From Peribacillus alkalitolerans (GTDB lineage: Bacteria > Bacillota > Bacilli > Bacillales > DSM-1321), in NCBI RefSeq assembly GCF_010882125.1, contig NZ_JAAGVZ010000002.1, positions 124,001 to 188,000 of the forward strand: a DNA stretch of 64,000 nt, read 5' to 3'. The notes beneath the pieces were generated by a model. The model searched no databases and was not told the origin of the DNA. It was given only the letters and a program-made list of their open reading frames with translations. Positions within the stretch are counted from its first letter, which is position 1. Every line of letters starts with the position of its first letter. Positions 1 to 9,391 of the stretch are shown here, in pieces. The translations under genes were made by a program, and so were the position numbers.

Positions 1-245
1 TCATTCGTTACAGTACCTGAAGGCGTGGCAGCTGCACATAATAAAGGGACAATTTCCACCTCGTCAACTCTCTTCAATACATCCAAAAAGCCACCGACTT
101 CAGTTTTAGTGTCAGTATACGCAGTAAATATTTCGACCGATTTGAAATATCCCTCATTATAAAATGCCTGGATATCGGTTTTTAAAGGGGCAAAACTATG
201 GGATTCATGATAAAAAAATGCAATCCCAATTCTATATTTCTTCAT
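1..245 (-). CDS. M81 family metallopeptidase (MlrC-like), partial
   Basis: The start of a gene that runs off the left edge. About 81 residues are visible, opening MKKYRIGIAFFYHES. The stretch GIAFFYHESHSFAP matches the N-terminal pattern of the M81/MlrC (microcystinase C, DUF1485) family, in which a histidine of the HE-T/S-F motif is expected to bind zinc. The ATG at 243-245 follows a good AAGGAG site. It is the last visible gene of the catabolic block, 76 bp downstream of the aldehyde dehydrogenase. MlrC relatives hydrolyse peptide or amide bonds of unusual amino compounds. The family call is fairly safe; the substrate is unknown. Confidence 0.75.
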   Translation of the reverse strand, partial: MKKYRIGIAFFYHESHSFAPLKTDIQAFYNEGYFKSVEIFTAYTDTKTEVGGFLDVLKRVDEVEIVPLLCAAATPSGTVTN

Positions 246-321
246 ATGGCCACTCCTTCTGTTAAGAAAAAAGTAGGTGTCCATTCTGGGGCACCATCGT
301 CGCCCTTAAGCAGATAATAAA

Positions 322-1770
322 TTAATAGGTGGTGTAAACCGACTTCCATTCGGTCATGACATCAAATGCATGATGGGAAACTTCACGATGGCCGTTACCG
401 GAATGCTTCGTTCCTCCAAACGCAACACCCAACTCTGCATTTGATGTCCCATTATTTATATAAACTAGGCCACTTTCAATCTCTTTAGCTCCACGATTTG
501 CAAAGTGGAGACTGCTAGTAAACAAGGATGTGGATAATCCATATACCGTATCGTTATTAACCTCGATGGCTTCTTCAAAACTATTAACCTCAATAAATGC
601 TAAAACTGGTCCGAAAATTTCTTCCTGTGCAACACGATCACTGTTTTTTACATTGCTTAAAACAGTAGGTTCGTAAAAAAATCCTTGTTCACTTGGAATT
701 CTCTTTCCGCCACATTCAACTACGGCGCCTTCTTGAATTGCCAAAGAAACATATTGCTCCACTGTTTCTAGTTGATTCCTATTGGTAAGTGGTCCTATAT
801 CCACTCCTGCCTCAAGTCCATTTCCTGCTTTTAGTTTTTTAGTTAGTGAAACGACCTTTTTAAGTAGCTTTTTCTTCACATTAGATTCCACTATGACTCG
901 ACTGGCAGCAGTACACCTTTGTCCTGTCGTCGTAAATGCTGCTTTAACGATTGCTTCAGCTGCTAAGTCCAAATCCGCATCCTTCAAGACAATGGCAGCA
1001 TTTTTCCCACCAAGCTCTAATGAAACTCTTTTCAAGGTTTTTGCAGCTGTTTCTGATAACTTAATTCCTACTTCTGTAGAGCCTGTAAAAGAAATGACCT
1101 TAACATCTTTATGCTCAGCAAGTTGAACGCCAACTTTACTACCTGCACCAGTCACTAGATTTAATACGCCCTTGGGCAGGCCAACTTCATGAAATACTTC
1201 TGTAAAAATTTGAGCTGATAATGCGACCTCAGAAGCTGGCTTCCATACTACTGTATTCCCACTGATTAATGCCGCTAATATTTTATAACCAGCCAAAGCC
1301 ACTGGAAAATTCCATGGAGTGATACATGCTACCACACCAACTGGTTCACGGACCATCATGATATGACGATTGCCAGCACCTGACGAAACTGTTTCTCCAA
1401 AAAGCCTACGTCCTTCCCCTGCCATGTACTTGCATGTTTCTACCACTACTCCGACTTCCCCAAGAGACTCCGCTAAAACTTTACCCATTTCCTTTGTCAT
1501 CGTATTGGCTAAAGACTCTTTTCTCTCTTCAAAAAGCTGTGCGGCTTTCCAAAGAAATTGGGCCCGTTCTGGAAGTGGGGTGTTTTTCCACCATCTAAAT
1601 GCAAATTTCGCACTTTCTACGGCTTTGTCAACTTGTGAAGGGGTGGCAAAGGCACAATATCCTTCAACTTGACCCGTTGCAGGATTCGCGCTCTCGAAGT
1701 ATTCCTGGTTTACATCTTGTACCCAAGATCCGTTAATATATAGTCCTTTTTTAGTAGCTTGATGAATCAA
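322..1770 (-). CDS. NAD(P)-dependent aldehyde dehydrogenase
   Basis: A 482-residue ALDH-superfamily enzyme that oxidises an aldehyde to a carboxylate. The expected catalytic features are present: oxyanion asparagine in PWNF (about Asn154), general base in LELGGKN (about Glu252) and nucleophile in TGQRC (about Cys286). Length is normal for soluble ALDHs. The closest general type is succinate-semialdehyde or related omega-semialdehyde dehydrogenase. It lies 13 bp downstream of a class III aminotransferase, so it probably oxidises the semialdehyde made by that enzyme. The exact substrate cannot be assigned. Confidence 0.9.
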   Translation of the reverse strand: MIHQATKKGLYINGSWVQDVNQEYFESANPATGQVEGYCAFATPSQVDKAVESAKFAFRWWKNTPLPERAQFLWKAAQLFEERKESLANTMTKEMGKVLAESLGEVGVVVETCKYMAGEGRRLFGETVSSGAGNRHIMMVREPVGVVACITPWNFPVALAGYKILAALISGNTVVWKPASEVALSAQIFTEVFHEVGLPKGVLNLVTGAGSKVGVQLAEHKDVKVISFTGSTEVGIKLSETAAKTLKRVSLELGGKNAAIVLKDADLDLAAEAIVKAAFTTTGQRCTAASRVIVESNVKKKLLKKVVSLTKKLKAGNGLEAGVDIGPLTNRNQLETVEQYVSLAIQEGAVVECGGKRIPSEQGFFYEPTVLSNVKNSDRVAQEEIFGPVLAFIEVNSFEEAIEVNNDTVYGLSTSLFTSSLHFANRGAKEIESGLVYINNGTSNAELGVAFGGTKHSGNGHREVSHHAFDVMTEWKSVYTTY

Positions 1771-1782
1771 CCTAACCCCTCC

Positions 1783-3069
1783 CTAAAAAGTATCCTTAAC
1801 AGCCTTTTCTAAGATGCTCAAGCCTTGGTCTAAATCTTTTTCATTAATATTTAGTGGTAACATTAAACGGATGGTCTGGCCTTGCACTCCACAATTCATA
1901 ATTAAAAGCTTATTATCCAAACATTTCTGTTTTATGGCTGGTACTGCATGGCTGGCAATATCATCATGGAATTCAATTCCGATCATCAAGCCCAAACCGC
2001 GAATATCTTTTATTCCTGGTAGCCCTTTTAGTGACTCTCGTAAGCGTTCCACAATCTTCGCCCCTATATCTCTACTGCGGTCTACTAATCCATCTGCTTC
2101 AATCACTTTAATGTTTGCAAGTGCTGCTGCACATGAAATTGGATTTCCACCAAATGTTGAACCATGACCACCAACAGGCCATTTTTCGTGAATTTCCCTA
2201 CTTGCAACAATTGCACCAAGGGGCATGCCGCCTGATAAAGCCTTTGCCAAAACCATAATGTCTGGACATACTCCAGAATGCTCTGCAGCAAACATTTTAC
2301 CTGTGCGTCCAAATCCAGTTTGAACTTCATCAAAGATTAATAAAATGCCGTGCTGTTTAGTGATTTTCTTCAGCTCACGTAAAAATTCAGGTGGTGCCGG
2401 GAAGTAACCGCCTTCCCCCATGACAGGTTCAATGACAATGGCAGCCACTCGCGAAGGATCGATACGTAAATCAAAGATTTTTTGTAGCTGGTGTAAACAG
2501 TAGGAGGTTACCTCATCTTCCTTTACACCTTTTAATTGGGTGGGATAAGGGTAAGGAGCATGATACACTTCACCTAAGATAGGTTCATAGTATTTTCGAT
2601 ATTTGGAACTGGAAGCTGTAATGGCTGTGGCACCGAGTGTTCTGCCGTGAAAGGATCCTTCGAAAGCTATGATTCCTGGTCTTCCCGTTGCCGCGCGTGC
2701 TAGTTTAATTGCACCGTCAATGGCTTCTCCTCCTGAATTGGAGAAAAAGACCGTATCCAGATTTCCAGGTGTGATGGCTGCGATTTTTTCTGCAAGATTT
2801 GCAGCTGATGCATAATAACCGTAATTCAAACCAAAATGTATGAAAGACTCTGCTTGATCTTTAATTGCATCTACCATTACGTCATTGGCATGGCCGACGG
2901 CATTAACGGCCACTCCGGAAACAAAATCGATATATTCATCTCCATCTGCTGTCCAAAACCTGGCACCTTTCGCCTTTTCTATGACTAATTCTGTTACCCT
3001 TGTCATTACAGGGGATAAATGCTTTCTAGCTTTATCCTGAATTTCACTCGTTTTATTTTGCAATCTCAT
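1783..3069 (-). CDS. class III (omega-amino acid) aminotransferase
   Basis: A 428-residue PLP fold type I aminotransferase of the GabT/ornithine-aminotransferase class. Visible motifs are SGGEA (about 112-116), the cofactor-ring aspartate in [11 protein letters not shown] (about Asp247) and the Schiff-base lysine in LAKALSGG (about Lys276). It would move an amino group from an omega-amino acid to 2-oxoglutarate or pyruvate and release a semialdehyde, which fits the aldehyde dehydrogenase directly downstream. Its start overlaps the end of the preceding aminotransferase gene by 17 bp, so the two are translationally coupled. It could be a 4-aminobutyrate aminotransferase, but specificity is not readable here. 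Confidence 0.88.
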   Translation of the reverse strand: MRLQNKTSEIQDKARKHLSPVMTRVTELVIEKAKGARFWTADGDEYIDFVSGVAVNAVGHANDVMVDAIKDQAESFIHFGLNYGYYASAANLAEKIAAITPGNLDTVFFSNSGGEAIDGAIKLARAATGRPGIIAFEGSFHGRTLGATAITASSSKYRKYYEPILGEVYHAPYPYPTQLKGVKEDEVTSYCLHQLQKIFDLRIDPSRVAAIVIEPVMGEGGYFPAPPEFLRELKKITKQHGILLIFDEVQTGFGRTGKMFAAEHSGVCPDIMVLAKALSGGMPLGAIVASREIHEKWPVGGHGSTFGGNPISCAAALANIKVIEADGLVDRSRDIGAKIVERLRESLKGLPGIKDIRGLGLMIGIEFHDDIASHAVPAIKQKCLDNKLLIMNCGVQGQTIRLMLPLNINEKDLDQGLSILEKAVKDTF

Positions 3070-4441
3070 GCGACTTTTCCTCCTTTAATTCCTCAATAAA
3101 GATTTGAAGTGATTGTTCCAAAACACTCATAATTTCGTCTATTTCGGACTTTGTAACATTTAGTGGTGGTGTAATTAATAGATGGTCACCTGAATGTCCA
3201 TTGATCGAACCACTGCCAGGATAAAAAACAGCACCCATGCTCATGGCAATACTATTTATTCGCTCCGAAGCCTGTATTTTTCCTGGAAAAGGAGTTCCTT
3301 TATCTCCATCGACAGCTAATTCGATCCCCAATAAAAGCCCTTCTCCACGGATATCAAAGATAATTGGACAAGCACTTTTCAAATTCATTAGCCTATCCTT
3401 TAAATATTGACCGGATTCTTGTACATTTTTAAGAATCGATTCTCTTTCATAAATCGTTAAAACCGATAAGCCGGCTGCCAATGATACAGGGTGTCCGCTG
3501 TAAGTATAACCATGAACGAATTTTCCTTTACTGTTCTGCAGCAAACCTTTAATAATACGGTCATGGACAATCATACCCGCCAGAGGTGCATATCCTGCTG
3601 ATACACCTTTTCCAAATGTAATAATGTCAGGAGTCACCCCGAAATGCTGGATGCCAAAGTCCTTCCCAGTACGACCAAAGCCAGTCATGACTTCATCCAC
3701 TATCAAAAGGATATTGTACTTGTCGCATATGTTTCGGATTTCTTTAAAATAAGCTTCTGGTGGACTGACTGCACCAAGCTGGCTACCCACTATTGGTTCA
3801 GCAATAAAGGCAGAGATGTTCTCAGGGCCCAATTCAAGAATGACGCTTTCAAGATTACCCACACATGACCAGTTTTTTTTCGCATCGCAATCATCCTGTT
3901 CACGCTGATAAGGACATCTTTTACAATTTGGGGAATGGATGTGGCTGAAATTCAACAGGTTAGGTGTATACATTTGTCGCCGTTTGATATCTCCCCCAGC
4001 AGACAGCGAGCCGTATGTATTGCCATGGTAAGATTGCCATCTACCAATGACAATGTGCTTCTCAGGCCTTCCAGCATCTTTATGGAATTGTCTTGCAAGC
4101 TTGATCGCACTCTCATTCGCCTCTGAACCGCCACTTGTAAAATAAACCTTATCCAAAGAAGAAGGAGCGAGCTTCGCAATTTTCTCCGCAAGCTCGAATA
4201 AGACGTCGGTTTCAAATCTCATGCTGTGGACAAAGGCAGCTTTCTTGGCTTGCAAAGCCATAGCATCAGCAATTTCTTCGACACCGTGGCCTAAATTTGC
4301 AGCTACCGCTCCTGAGCAGGCATCAATATATCGCTTTCCATCCTCATCAAATAGGTAGATTCCTTCCCCGTGTGTGATAATCGGGTATGTCTTTGTAAAA
4401 TCCCTATGAAATACATAATCTTCTTTTAACTCTCTTTCCAT
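3053..4441 (-). CDS. class III aminotransferase with cysteine-rich insert
   Basis: A second PLP aminotransferase of the same class, 462 residues from the ATG at 4439-4441. A longer reading frame extends upstream to 4561, but those 40 codons lie inside the thiolase gene and look unlike protein, so the internal ATG is preferred. It shows TSGGSEANE, DEVMTGFGRTG and the lysine motif FGKGVSAGY (about Lys278). A short insert near residues 173-193 has four cysteines (CKRC, then DDC and WSC), seen in the 'aspartate aminotransferase family' branch and possibly metal-binding. It overlaps the thiolase gene by 16 bp, which indicates one operon. Substrate unknown. Confidence 0.85.
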   Translation of the reverse strand: MERELKEDYVFHRDFTKTYPIITHGEGIYLFDEDGKRYIDACSGAVAANLGHGVEEIADAMALQAKKAAFVHSMRFETDVLFELAEKIAKLAPSSLDKVYFTSGGSEANESAIKLARQFHKDAGRPEKHIVIGRWQSYHGNTYGSLSAGGDIKRRQMYTPNLLNFSHIHSPNCKRCPYQREQDDCDAKKNWSCVGNLESVILELGPENISAFIAEPIVGSQLGAVSPPEAYFKEIRNICDKYNILLIVDEVMTGFGRTGKDFGIQHFGVTPDIITFGKGVSAGYAPLAGMIVHDRIIKGLLQNSKGKFVHGYTYSGHPVSLAAGLSVLTIYERESILKNVQESGQYLKDRLMNLKSACPIIFDIRGEGLLLGIELAVDGDKGTPFPGKIQASERINSIAMSMGAVFYPGSGSINGHSGDHLLITPPLNVTKSEIDEIMSVLEQSLQIFIEELKEEKSHEIAK

Positions 4442-5622
4442 CGTTCCACCACCATTGAAATTCCTTGGCCTCCTGCAACACACAATGTTGCCAATCCGTA
4501 CGTTAATTTTGTTTTTTGAAGCTCGTGGATAAGAGTCACTAGTAATCTTGCACCTGAACATCCTAATGGATGACCTAAGGCAATAGCCCCACCATTTACA
4601 TTCACTTTTTTCCTGTCAACCCCTGGCCATTGCTTCAGGCAGGCTAAAGCTTGTGCAGCAAAGGCTTCATTCAACTCTATTAAATCCATGTCATGAATCG
4701 TTAACCCTGCTTTTGCCAACGCCTTTTCGCTTGCAGAAACAGGACCCATCCCCATTTCTTTTGGTGATACTCCACTAGTAGCCCACGATTTAATATACGC
4801 TAGCGGAGTCAATCCAAGACTAGTTGCTTTTTCTTCACTCATTAACATAAGGACAGCCGCACCATCATTCCTTCCCGAGGAATTTCCAGCTGTAACCGAT
4901 CCATATCTCTTAAAGGCAGGCTCGAGTTTTGCCAGTTTATCAAAAGAGGTTCTCCTTGGATGTTCATCAACCGCGAATAATCCTGTCTCACCCTTTCCAC
5001 TAGCCATACTAACTGGGACGATTTCATCTGAAAAACGATCGCTTTCTATTGCCCTCCAGGCTTTTTCTTGGCTATCAAGTGCGAATCGGTCTTGCTCTTC
5101 TCTTGTAATCTCGTACTTTTCCGATAACCACTCTGCCGTTTCTCCCATGGTAAAAGATCCATATCTATTCTGAGGTTGGGAGCACGGCTGACTACGTATA
5201 TTTGAATCTAGTAATGTCAGATTCCCAGGCTTTATCCCTTGTCGGTTTCCTACAAAATAGTAAGGAGCTTGTGACATGCTTTCTACCCCACCAGCCAGTA
5301 CCACATCAGAAGTTTCAGTCAAAATAGACATGACGCCGTTGATAACGGCCTGTAGTCCTGAACCACATTGTTTCTGGATGGTATGGCCAATCACTTCTTC
5401 AGGAAAGCCAGCCTTTAATGAAGCAACGCGGGCAATATTGGGTGTTTCAGCACTTTGCTTCGTTTGTCCTATGATAACTTCATTTACGATGGAAGAGTCA
5501 TAGCCGATGGAAGAAAGATTATTATTCATGACAACGGTCAATAAATCTTCGGGTGGCAAAGCTGAAAGAGAGCCTCCATATTTTCCGATTGCAGTCCTTA
5601 ATGCACTAACAATCACCACCAT
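4426..5622 (-). CDS. acetyl-CoA C-acyltransferase (thiolase)
   Basis: A 398-residue thiolase that cleaves or forms 3-ketoacyl-CoA. All three catalytic elements are present: nucleophilic cysteine in QKQCGSG (about Cys86), GHPLG histidine (about His351) and the second cysteine in LCVAGGQG (about Cys381). The gene starts one base after the CoA-transferase B frame ends (shared base at 5622). With the CoA transferase it forms a standard module: activate a 3-oxoacid with CoA, then split it to acetyl-CoA plus a shorter acyl-CoA. A degradative role is inferred from context. Confidence 0.92.
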   Translation of the reverse strand: MVVIVSALRTAIGKYGGSLSALPPEDLLTVVMNNNLSSIGYDSSIVNEVIIGQTKQSAETPNIARVASLKAGFPEEVIGHTIQKQCGSGLQAVINGVMSILTETSDVVLAGGVESMSQAPYYFVGNRQGIKPGNLTLLDSNIRSQPCSQPQNRYGSFTMGETAEWLSEKYEITREEQDRFALDSQEKAWRAIESDRFSDEIVPVSMASGKGETGLFAVDEHPRRTSFDKLAKLEPAFKRYGSVTAGNSSGRNDGAAVLMLMSEEKATSLGLTPLAYIKSWATSGVSPKEMGMGPVSASEKALAKAGLTIHDMDLIELNEAFAAQALACLKQWPGVDRKKVNVNGGAIALGHPLGCSGARLLVTLIHELQKTKLTYGLATLCVAGGQGISMVVERWKES

Positions 5623-6296
5623 TAATCCTTCACCATCCCGTTCTGTACCGAATCTAGATTTAGATTTTCTGAGACCTTGAAGTTTGCTTCAGTATGTTTT
5701 TGAATATGATTGACGGAGATTCCAGGTGCTGTTTCAATCAAGGTTAATCCGCCTTCACCCACCTCAAACACAGCAAGTTCTGTAATAATTAAATCGACTT
5801 TCCTTTCAGAGGTGATCGGATATTGTAATTCTTTTACAATTTTCGATTCCCCCTCTTTTGTGGTATGAAGGGTGGTGACAATCACTTTTTTCGAGCCTTC
5901 TAAAAGATCCATTGCCCCTCCGACACCTAGCACGCTTTTTCCTGGTACGGCCCAGTTTGCCACTCTTCCCTTTTCGTCCACTTGAAGAACACCTAGTATT
6001 GATACATCCACATGGCCACCACGGATCATGGCAAAGGAGGAAGCACTGTCAAAAAAAGACGAACCTACCTCGACTGTGACTGGAAGCTTTCCAGCATTCA
6101 CTAAATTTTTATCCACTTGATCTGGTGTAGGGGAAGGTCCTACGCCTAAAATTCCATTCTCAGAATGGAGAAACACTGTGATCCCATCTGGAAGATAATC
6201 CGCCACTAACGTTGGTATACCAATCCCCAGGTTCACAATATCACCATCATTCAGTGCCTGAGCTGCCCTTCTTGCAATAAAGTCCTTGTGACTCAT
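5622..6296 (-). CDS. 3-oxoacid CoA-transferase subunit B
   Basis: A 224-residue beta subunit of a family I CoA transferase (ScoB/AtoA type). The catalytic glutamate lies in HSENGILG (about Glu46), the diagnostic SENG motif. It overlaps the subunit A gene by 4 bp, typical of these heterodimers. The complex moves CoA from succinyl-CoA or acetyl-CoA to a 3-oxoacid such as acetoacetate. Fusion with or overlap by the downstream thiolase gene shows co-expression. The acid used is unknown. Confidence 0.92.
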   Translation of the reverse strand: MSHKDFIARRAAQALNDGDIVNLGIGIPTLVADYLPDGITVFLHSENGILGVGPSPTPDQVDKNLVNAGKLPVTVEVGSSFFDSASSFAMIRGGHVDVSILGVLQVDEKGRVANWAVPGKSVLGVGGAMDLLEGSKKVIVTTLHTTKEGESKIVKELQYPITSERKVDLIITELAVFEVGEGGLTLIETAPGISVNHIQKHTEANFKVSENLNLDSVQNGMVKD

Positions 6297-6955
6297 GGCA
6301 TCTCCACCTCCTTTTTCACAACAAAATCTACGAATAAATGTGGTGTCACAATCTCCTCAGGTGTCAGTTCACCAACTCCTACTATTTCATCCACCTCGGC
6401 AATGACTACTTTTGCCGCAGTCGCCATGTTCGGATTGAAGTTTCGGGCTGATTTTGTATAGACGAGGTTGCCATGTACATCCGCTTTATGTGCTTTTATT
6501 AGCGCAAAATCTGCTTTTAAGGAAGGTTGCAATATATACTTCTTATTTTCAATGACTATTTCTTCTTTACCACTGGCTATTAATGTCCCCACACCAACAG
6601 GCGTATAAAATCCAGCAATTCCAGCTCCTCCTGCGCGAATCGCTTCTGATAAGGTTCCTTGAGGGATCAATTCAATTTCCAACTCACCTATCTGATATGC
6701 CTTCACTACATCTGGATTGGAGGTGAAGTATGAACCTATACCTTTTTTCACTCGCTTATTCCTAACCAGAATGCCTAAACCCCTGCCTGGCTCACCTAGG
6801 TTATTACTAATAATCTCCAAATCTTTCACTCCCGAAAGAAATAAAGAATGAATCAAGGTTAAAGGGCTACCTACCAAACCAAAACCGCCCACCATGATTC
6901 TGCTTCCGTCCGGTATCATGGAAGCTGCTGCTTCAGCTGAAATTAGCTTTTTCAT
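6293..6955 (-). CDS. 3-oxoacid CoA-transferase subunit A
   Basis: A 220-residue alpha subunit of a family I CoA transferase (ScoA/AtoD type). It has the N-terminal glycine-rich loop GGFGLVGSP (about 23-31), the ISNNLGEPG segment and the GNLVY region of this subunit. It is the first gene of the tightly overlapping six-gene run down to 322, with a GGAGGAAC ribosome binding site. It follows a terminator-like structure at 7006-7073, so it may have its own promoter or be controlled by read-through from the genes upstream. Confidence 0.92.
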   Translation of the reverse strand: MKKLISAEAAASMIPDGSRIMVGGFGLVGSPLTLIHSLFLSGVKDLEIISNNLGEPGRGLGILVRNKRVKKGIGSYFTSNPDVVKAYQIGELEIELIPQGTLSEAIRAGGAGIAGFYTPVGVGTLIASGKEEIVIENKKYILQPSLKADFALIKAHKADVHGNLVYTKSARNFNPNMATAAKVVIAEVDEIVGVGELTPEEIVTPHLFVDFVVKKEVEMP

Positions 6956-7005
6956 TCTAGTTCCTCCAAATCAATGATTTCTCCCTGTCCAATCCAAAGA
7001 AAAAA

Positions 7006-7073
7006 GCTGAGCAGAATTGTAATAAGTTACAAAATTCATAAGAATTTCGTTACCTTTCCAATCCACTCAGCTT
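7006..7073 (-). terminator. structured terminator or attenuator before the CoA-transferase operon
   Basis: On the minus strand AAAGCTGAG pairs with CTCAGCTTT, followed directly by more T residues. The 50-base apical part holds a smaller hairpin (TTGTAA/TTACAA). It lies 43 bp after the DUF3870 stop and about 50 bp before the CoA-transferase A start. A plain terminator rarely has so large an apical region, so a regulated leader is possible. Confidence 0.5.
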
Positions 7074-7115
7074 TAATAAGACCATGAGAGAGGGAAATCT
7101 CCCACTTTATTAAAA

Positions 7116-7463
7116 CTAATTCTTTATTTTATTTGAGGTAGAGTCCCAATATCTTTGTACTGCAGCCTGCAATGCTACAATGATTGCCTGTTGAGATGGG
7201 GCGAAATAATGCTCTTTAATGGTTTGGATTAACGGATCAAGTCCCTCATTTAAACAGTATCCAATCAAGATTCTCTCAAAAAAGTCCTTCGTTAAGCCAG
7301 TTACAAAAGTAAAATCAGCCTTTACGATCCTATGTGTCTGATGATTAATTTCAAGGACAATCCCCGCATGTTTGTATAGCTCATACATAGAAGTTCCCTG
7401 TGGAGCTTTTGCATAACCAGTGACAATTACAGTATCTAGAGTATGAATAGTAATTCCCCCCAC
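7116..7463 (-). CDS. DUF3870 domain protein
   Basis: A 115-residue soluble protein resembling the DUF3870 family of Firmicutes, with the core pattern TVIVTGYAKAPQGT followed by YKHAGIVLEIN and RIVKADFTFVTGLTKDF. Function is unknown; relatives are usually found beside amino-acid catabolism genes, as here. The GTG start at 7463 has a poor ribosome binding site. A GGGGGG stretch just inside the frame could serve a downstream rare start, so the first few residues are uncertain. It sits between the FAD/Fe-S dehydrogenase operon and the CoA-transferase operon. Confidence 0.7.
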   Translation of the reverse strand: MGGITIHTLDTVIVTGYAKAPQGTSMYELYKHAGIVLEINHQTHRIVKADFTFVTGLTKDFFERILIGYCLNEGLDPLIQTIKEHYFAPSQQAIIVALQAAVQRYWDSTSNKIKN

Positions 7464-7520
7464 AAACAGAAACGCATTTTTTTATTAACATTTATTGAGA
7501 AGTATTATATTAGTCAATAT

Positions 7521-7541
7521 ATGAAAATGAATCGTTTTCAT
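7521..7541. promoter_or_regulatory. inverted repeat ATGAAAA-N7-TTTTCAT, possible operator
   Basis: Perfect 7-bp arms around a 7-bp centre in the 99-bp gap upstream of the DUF3870 gene. On the minus strand the left part, ATGAAAACGATTCAT, is one mismatch from the WTGNAANCGNWNNCW catabolite-responsive consensus. A TATAAT-like box lies just downstream. An operator is likely; whether CcpA or a pathway regulator binds cannot be told. Confidence 0.4.
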
Positions 7542-7562
7542 GCATCATTTTTGGTTTGTAGC

Positions 7563-8789
7563 CTATGATTTTACTAGTTTCCATTGTTGCCAAAGCTTAT
7601 CTAATTGTTGTCTTGCTTCAAATACTTTAGGATGAAATTGAATAGATGAAAGTTTTCTAACCTCTTCCACATGTGAAATACTTTCCTCGATATCAGAATC
7701 ACTGATTTTTCCAATATCCAATTTTCTGCTAATGGTACGTCCCACCAATTTACCCTGCGCCATAGCCACTTTCGCACCCTCGATCCCTGTAATGTTACCC
7801 GCAACAAAGAGATTGGAGACTGTGGTTTCTAGTTCATGGTTATGTAAAGGCACTATCCCTGATAACCCTTCCAATTTAACAAACTTACATCCAGCTGTAG
7901 CAGCCAACTCGTATAAGGGACTCAATCCACCCGAAATACAAACGGCATCTACTTCAATGTTCTTTAGACCACCAGTAGGATTGCCATCAATGTCTATTGT
8001 TGAAACGGTCACACTCTCGACCTCATGTTCCCCATTGATTGAAAGTAATGTTTTCCTTAAATGAATCGGAATACCCCACATTTTCATGCCCATCCGAGGA
8101 TACATTTTTGCAGCTATTTTCCTTCCAGTTTTGTTCTGTAAAAGTTTACCTGAAAGTCTTATAAAGCTTGAAGGTGCATAATTTGTCATATCCTTCATGT
8201 CCTCTAATTGTAATAAAGGAGTGGCCTGTTTTGAAAATGGGGATTTTGGTAGCATATAAATTCCTTGGATTTTCGCACCAGCTAACTTCATGGATCTACC
8301 AATCGTTAAAGATAGTATATCAATCCCTAAAATGAGAATTTTTTGACCCGGCAACACATGATAGACATTAGTCATGACTTGGGCAGCCCCGATAGAAATT
8401 ACACCAGGTAATGTCCATCCAGGTATGGGGATTGGTTTTTCTACAGCACCAGTTGCCAGTAGTACCACATTAGCTTCGATCTCCAATCCTGCTTCGTCCT
8501 TAACTAGGTCAGATATATAGACTTTCCATCCAGGCTCCAAGCCCCAAACCTGTTTATTGGATAGAAATATTACATTTGCACCTTGTGCTTCCTTTTGCAG
8601 AGATTGAGCTAATTCAAACCCTTTCCACCAAAAGCCATGCTTTCCCTCCTGATGTAGCTGACCGAGTAATTTTCCCCCTAATCTTGGGTGGTCGTCGACT
8701 AAAGCTACCTTACCGCCTCTTTTCCCAATCTCAATTGCAGCAGACAAGCCTGCAGGACCGCCCCCCACCACGACAACATCGACCTTCAA
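7563..8789 (-). CDS. NAD(P)/FAD-dependent oxidoreductase, alpha subunit of an HcnB/opine-oxidase-type dehydrogenase
   Basis: A 408-residue flavoprotein with the FAD-binding Rossmann motif VVVVGGGPAGLSAA near the start, a PRLGG segment, the ATG motif VLLATGAVEKPIPIPGW and a C-terminal FVAGNITGI FAD motif. This matches the HcnB/OoxA/LhpE-like subunit that receives electrons from an amine-oxidising partner. In many relatives the BFD [2Fe-2S] domain is fused to its C-terminus; here it is a separate gene (9113-9391). Last gene of the four-gene dehydrogenase operon. The complex probably sits at the membrane and passes electrons to the respiratory chain (family knowledge). Confidence 0.8.
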   Translation of the reverse strand: MKVDVVVVGGGPAGLSAAIEIGKRGGKVALVDDHPRLGGKLLGQLHQEGKHGFWWKGFELAQSLQKEAQGANVIFLSNKQVWGLEPGWKVYISDLVKDEAGLEIEANVVLLATGAVEKPIPIPGWTLPGVISIGAAQVMTNVYHVLPGQKILILGIDILSLTIGRSMKLAGAKIQGIYMLPKSPFSKQATPLLQLEDMKDMTNYAPSSFIRLSGKLLQNKTGRKIAAKMYPRMGMKMWGIPIHLRKTLLSINGEHEVESVTVSTIDIDGNPTGGLKNIEVDAVCISGGLSPLYELAATAGCKFVKLEGLSGIVPLHNHELETTVSNLFVAGNITGIEGAKVAMAQGKLVGRTISRKLDIGKISDSDIEESISHVEEVRKLSSIQFHPKVFEARQQLDKLWQQWKLVKS

Positions 8790-8823
8790 TTCCCTCCCCC
8801 CTTTACATCACTAGGTCCATTTT

Positions 8824-9111
8824 TTATGATTCTGAAGAAAAAAATTGATCTCCTTCATTTATGGTTGTCGTGCATGCTTTTACTAAACCCTGTTTAGATT
8901 GATGAATCCTGCACTCATAACATTGACCTATCCCACAATACATGCCTCTAGGTTCATTATTTTTCTCACTAATACGTAAGGCTTTTACACCATTTGCCCA
9001 TAACGCAATAGCCACCGTATCTCCTTCTAACCCTTCATAGCGTACATAATTAAAAGAAAAAGAGATGGTTTTATTGGACCGAGGCGATAACATTGGATGC
9101 TGGATTCTCAT
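8824..9111 (-). CDS. (2Fe-2S) ferredoxin-like subunit (HcnA type)
   Basis: A 95-residue plant-ferredoxin-like protein. The cluster motif MYCGIGQCYECR (C-x4-C-x2-C) followed by a fourth cysteine in VKACTTTI is complete. This is the small gamma/HcnA subunit that wires the two flavoprotein subunits together. It follows the BFD gene by one base and precedes the alpha subunit by 34 bp, so it belongs to the same operon. Confidence 0.85.
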   Translation of the reverse strand: MRIQHPMLSPRSNKTISFSFNYVRYEGLEGDTVAIALWANGVKALRISEKNNEPRGMYCGIGQCYECRIHQSKQGLVKACTTTINEGDQFFSSES

Positions 9112-9112
9112 T

Positions 9113-9391
9113 TTATGTCTCCCTTCTCAAAATTTTAGAAAGAGAGACCGGACGAACAGGCAGATGTATGGTAAGTTGACTGGGGCTTTCTAAAAACTCT
9201 TTTGTACCTGGTGGAACTAAGGATTCCAAAGACAACCTGCAAATCCTTCCTTGGCAAATACCCATCCCAGCACGAGTTGCCATTTTTAGTTCTTGAGTCG
9301 TGCATGCACCTTCAAGAATTGCTAACTCTATTTCTTCAAGTAAAACCTCTTCACATCTACAAATAATGATAGAGCGATTCCACATGTTCAT
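9113..9391 (-). CDS. BFD-like [2Fe-2S] protein
   Basis: A 92-residue protein made almost wholly of a bacterioferritin-associated-ferredoxin-like [2Fe-2S] domain. It has CRCEEV near residues 11-16 and GMGICQGRIC near residue 48, giving the four cysteine ligands. In HcnB, OoxA and NirB this domain is part of a larger chain; here it stands alone, as in some D-hydroxyproline dehydrogenases. The gene overlaps the upstream FAD oxidoreductase by 4 bp. Confidence 0.85.
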   Translation of the reverse strand: MNMWNRSIIICRCEEVLLEEIELAILEGACTTQELKMATRAGMGICQGRICRLSLESLVPPGTKEFLESPSQLTIHLPVRPVSLSKILRRET

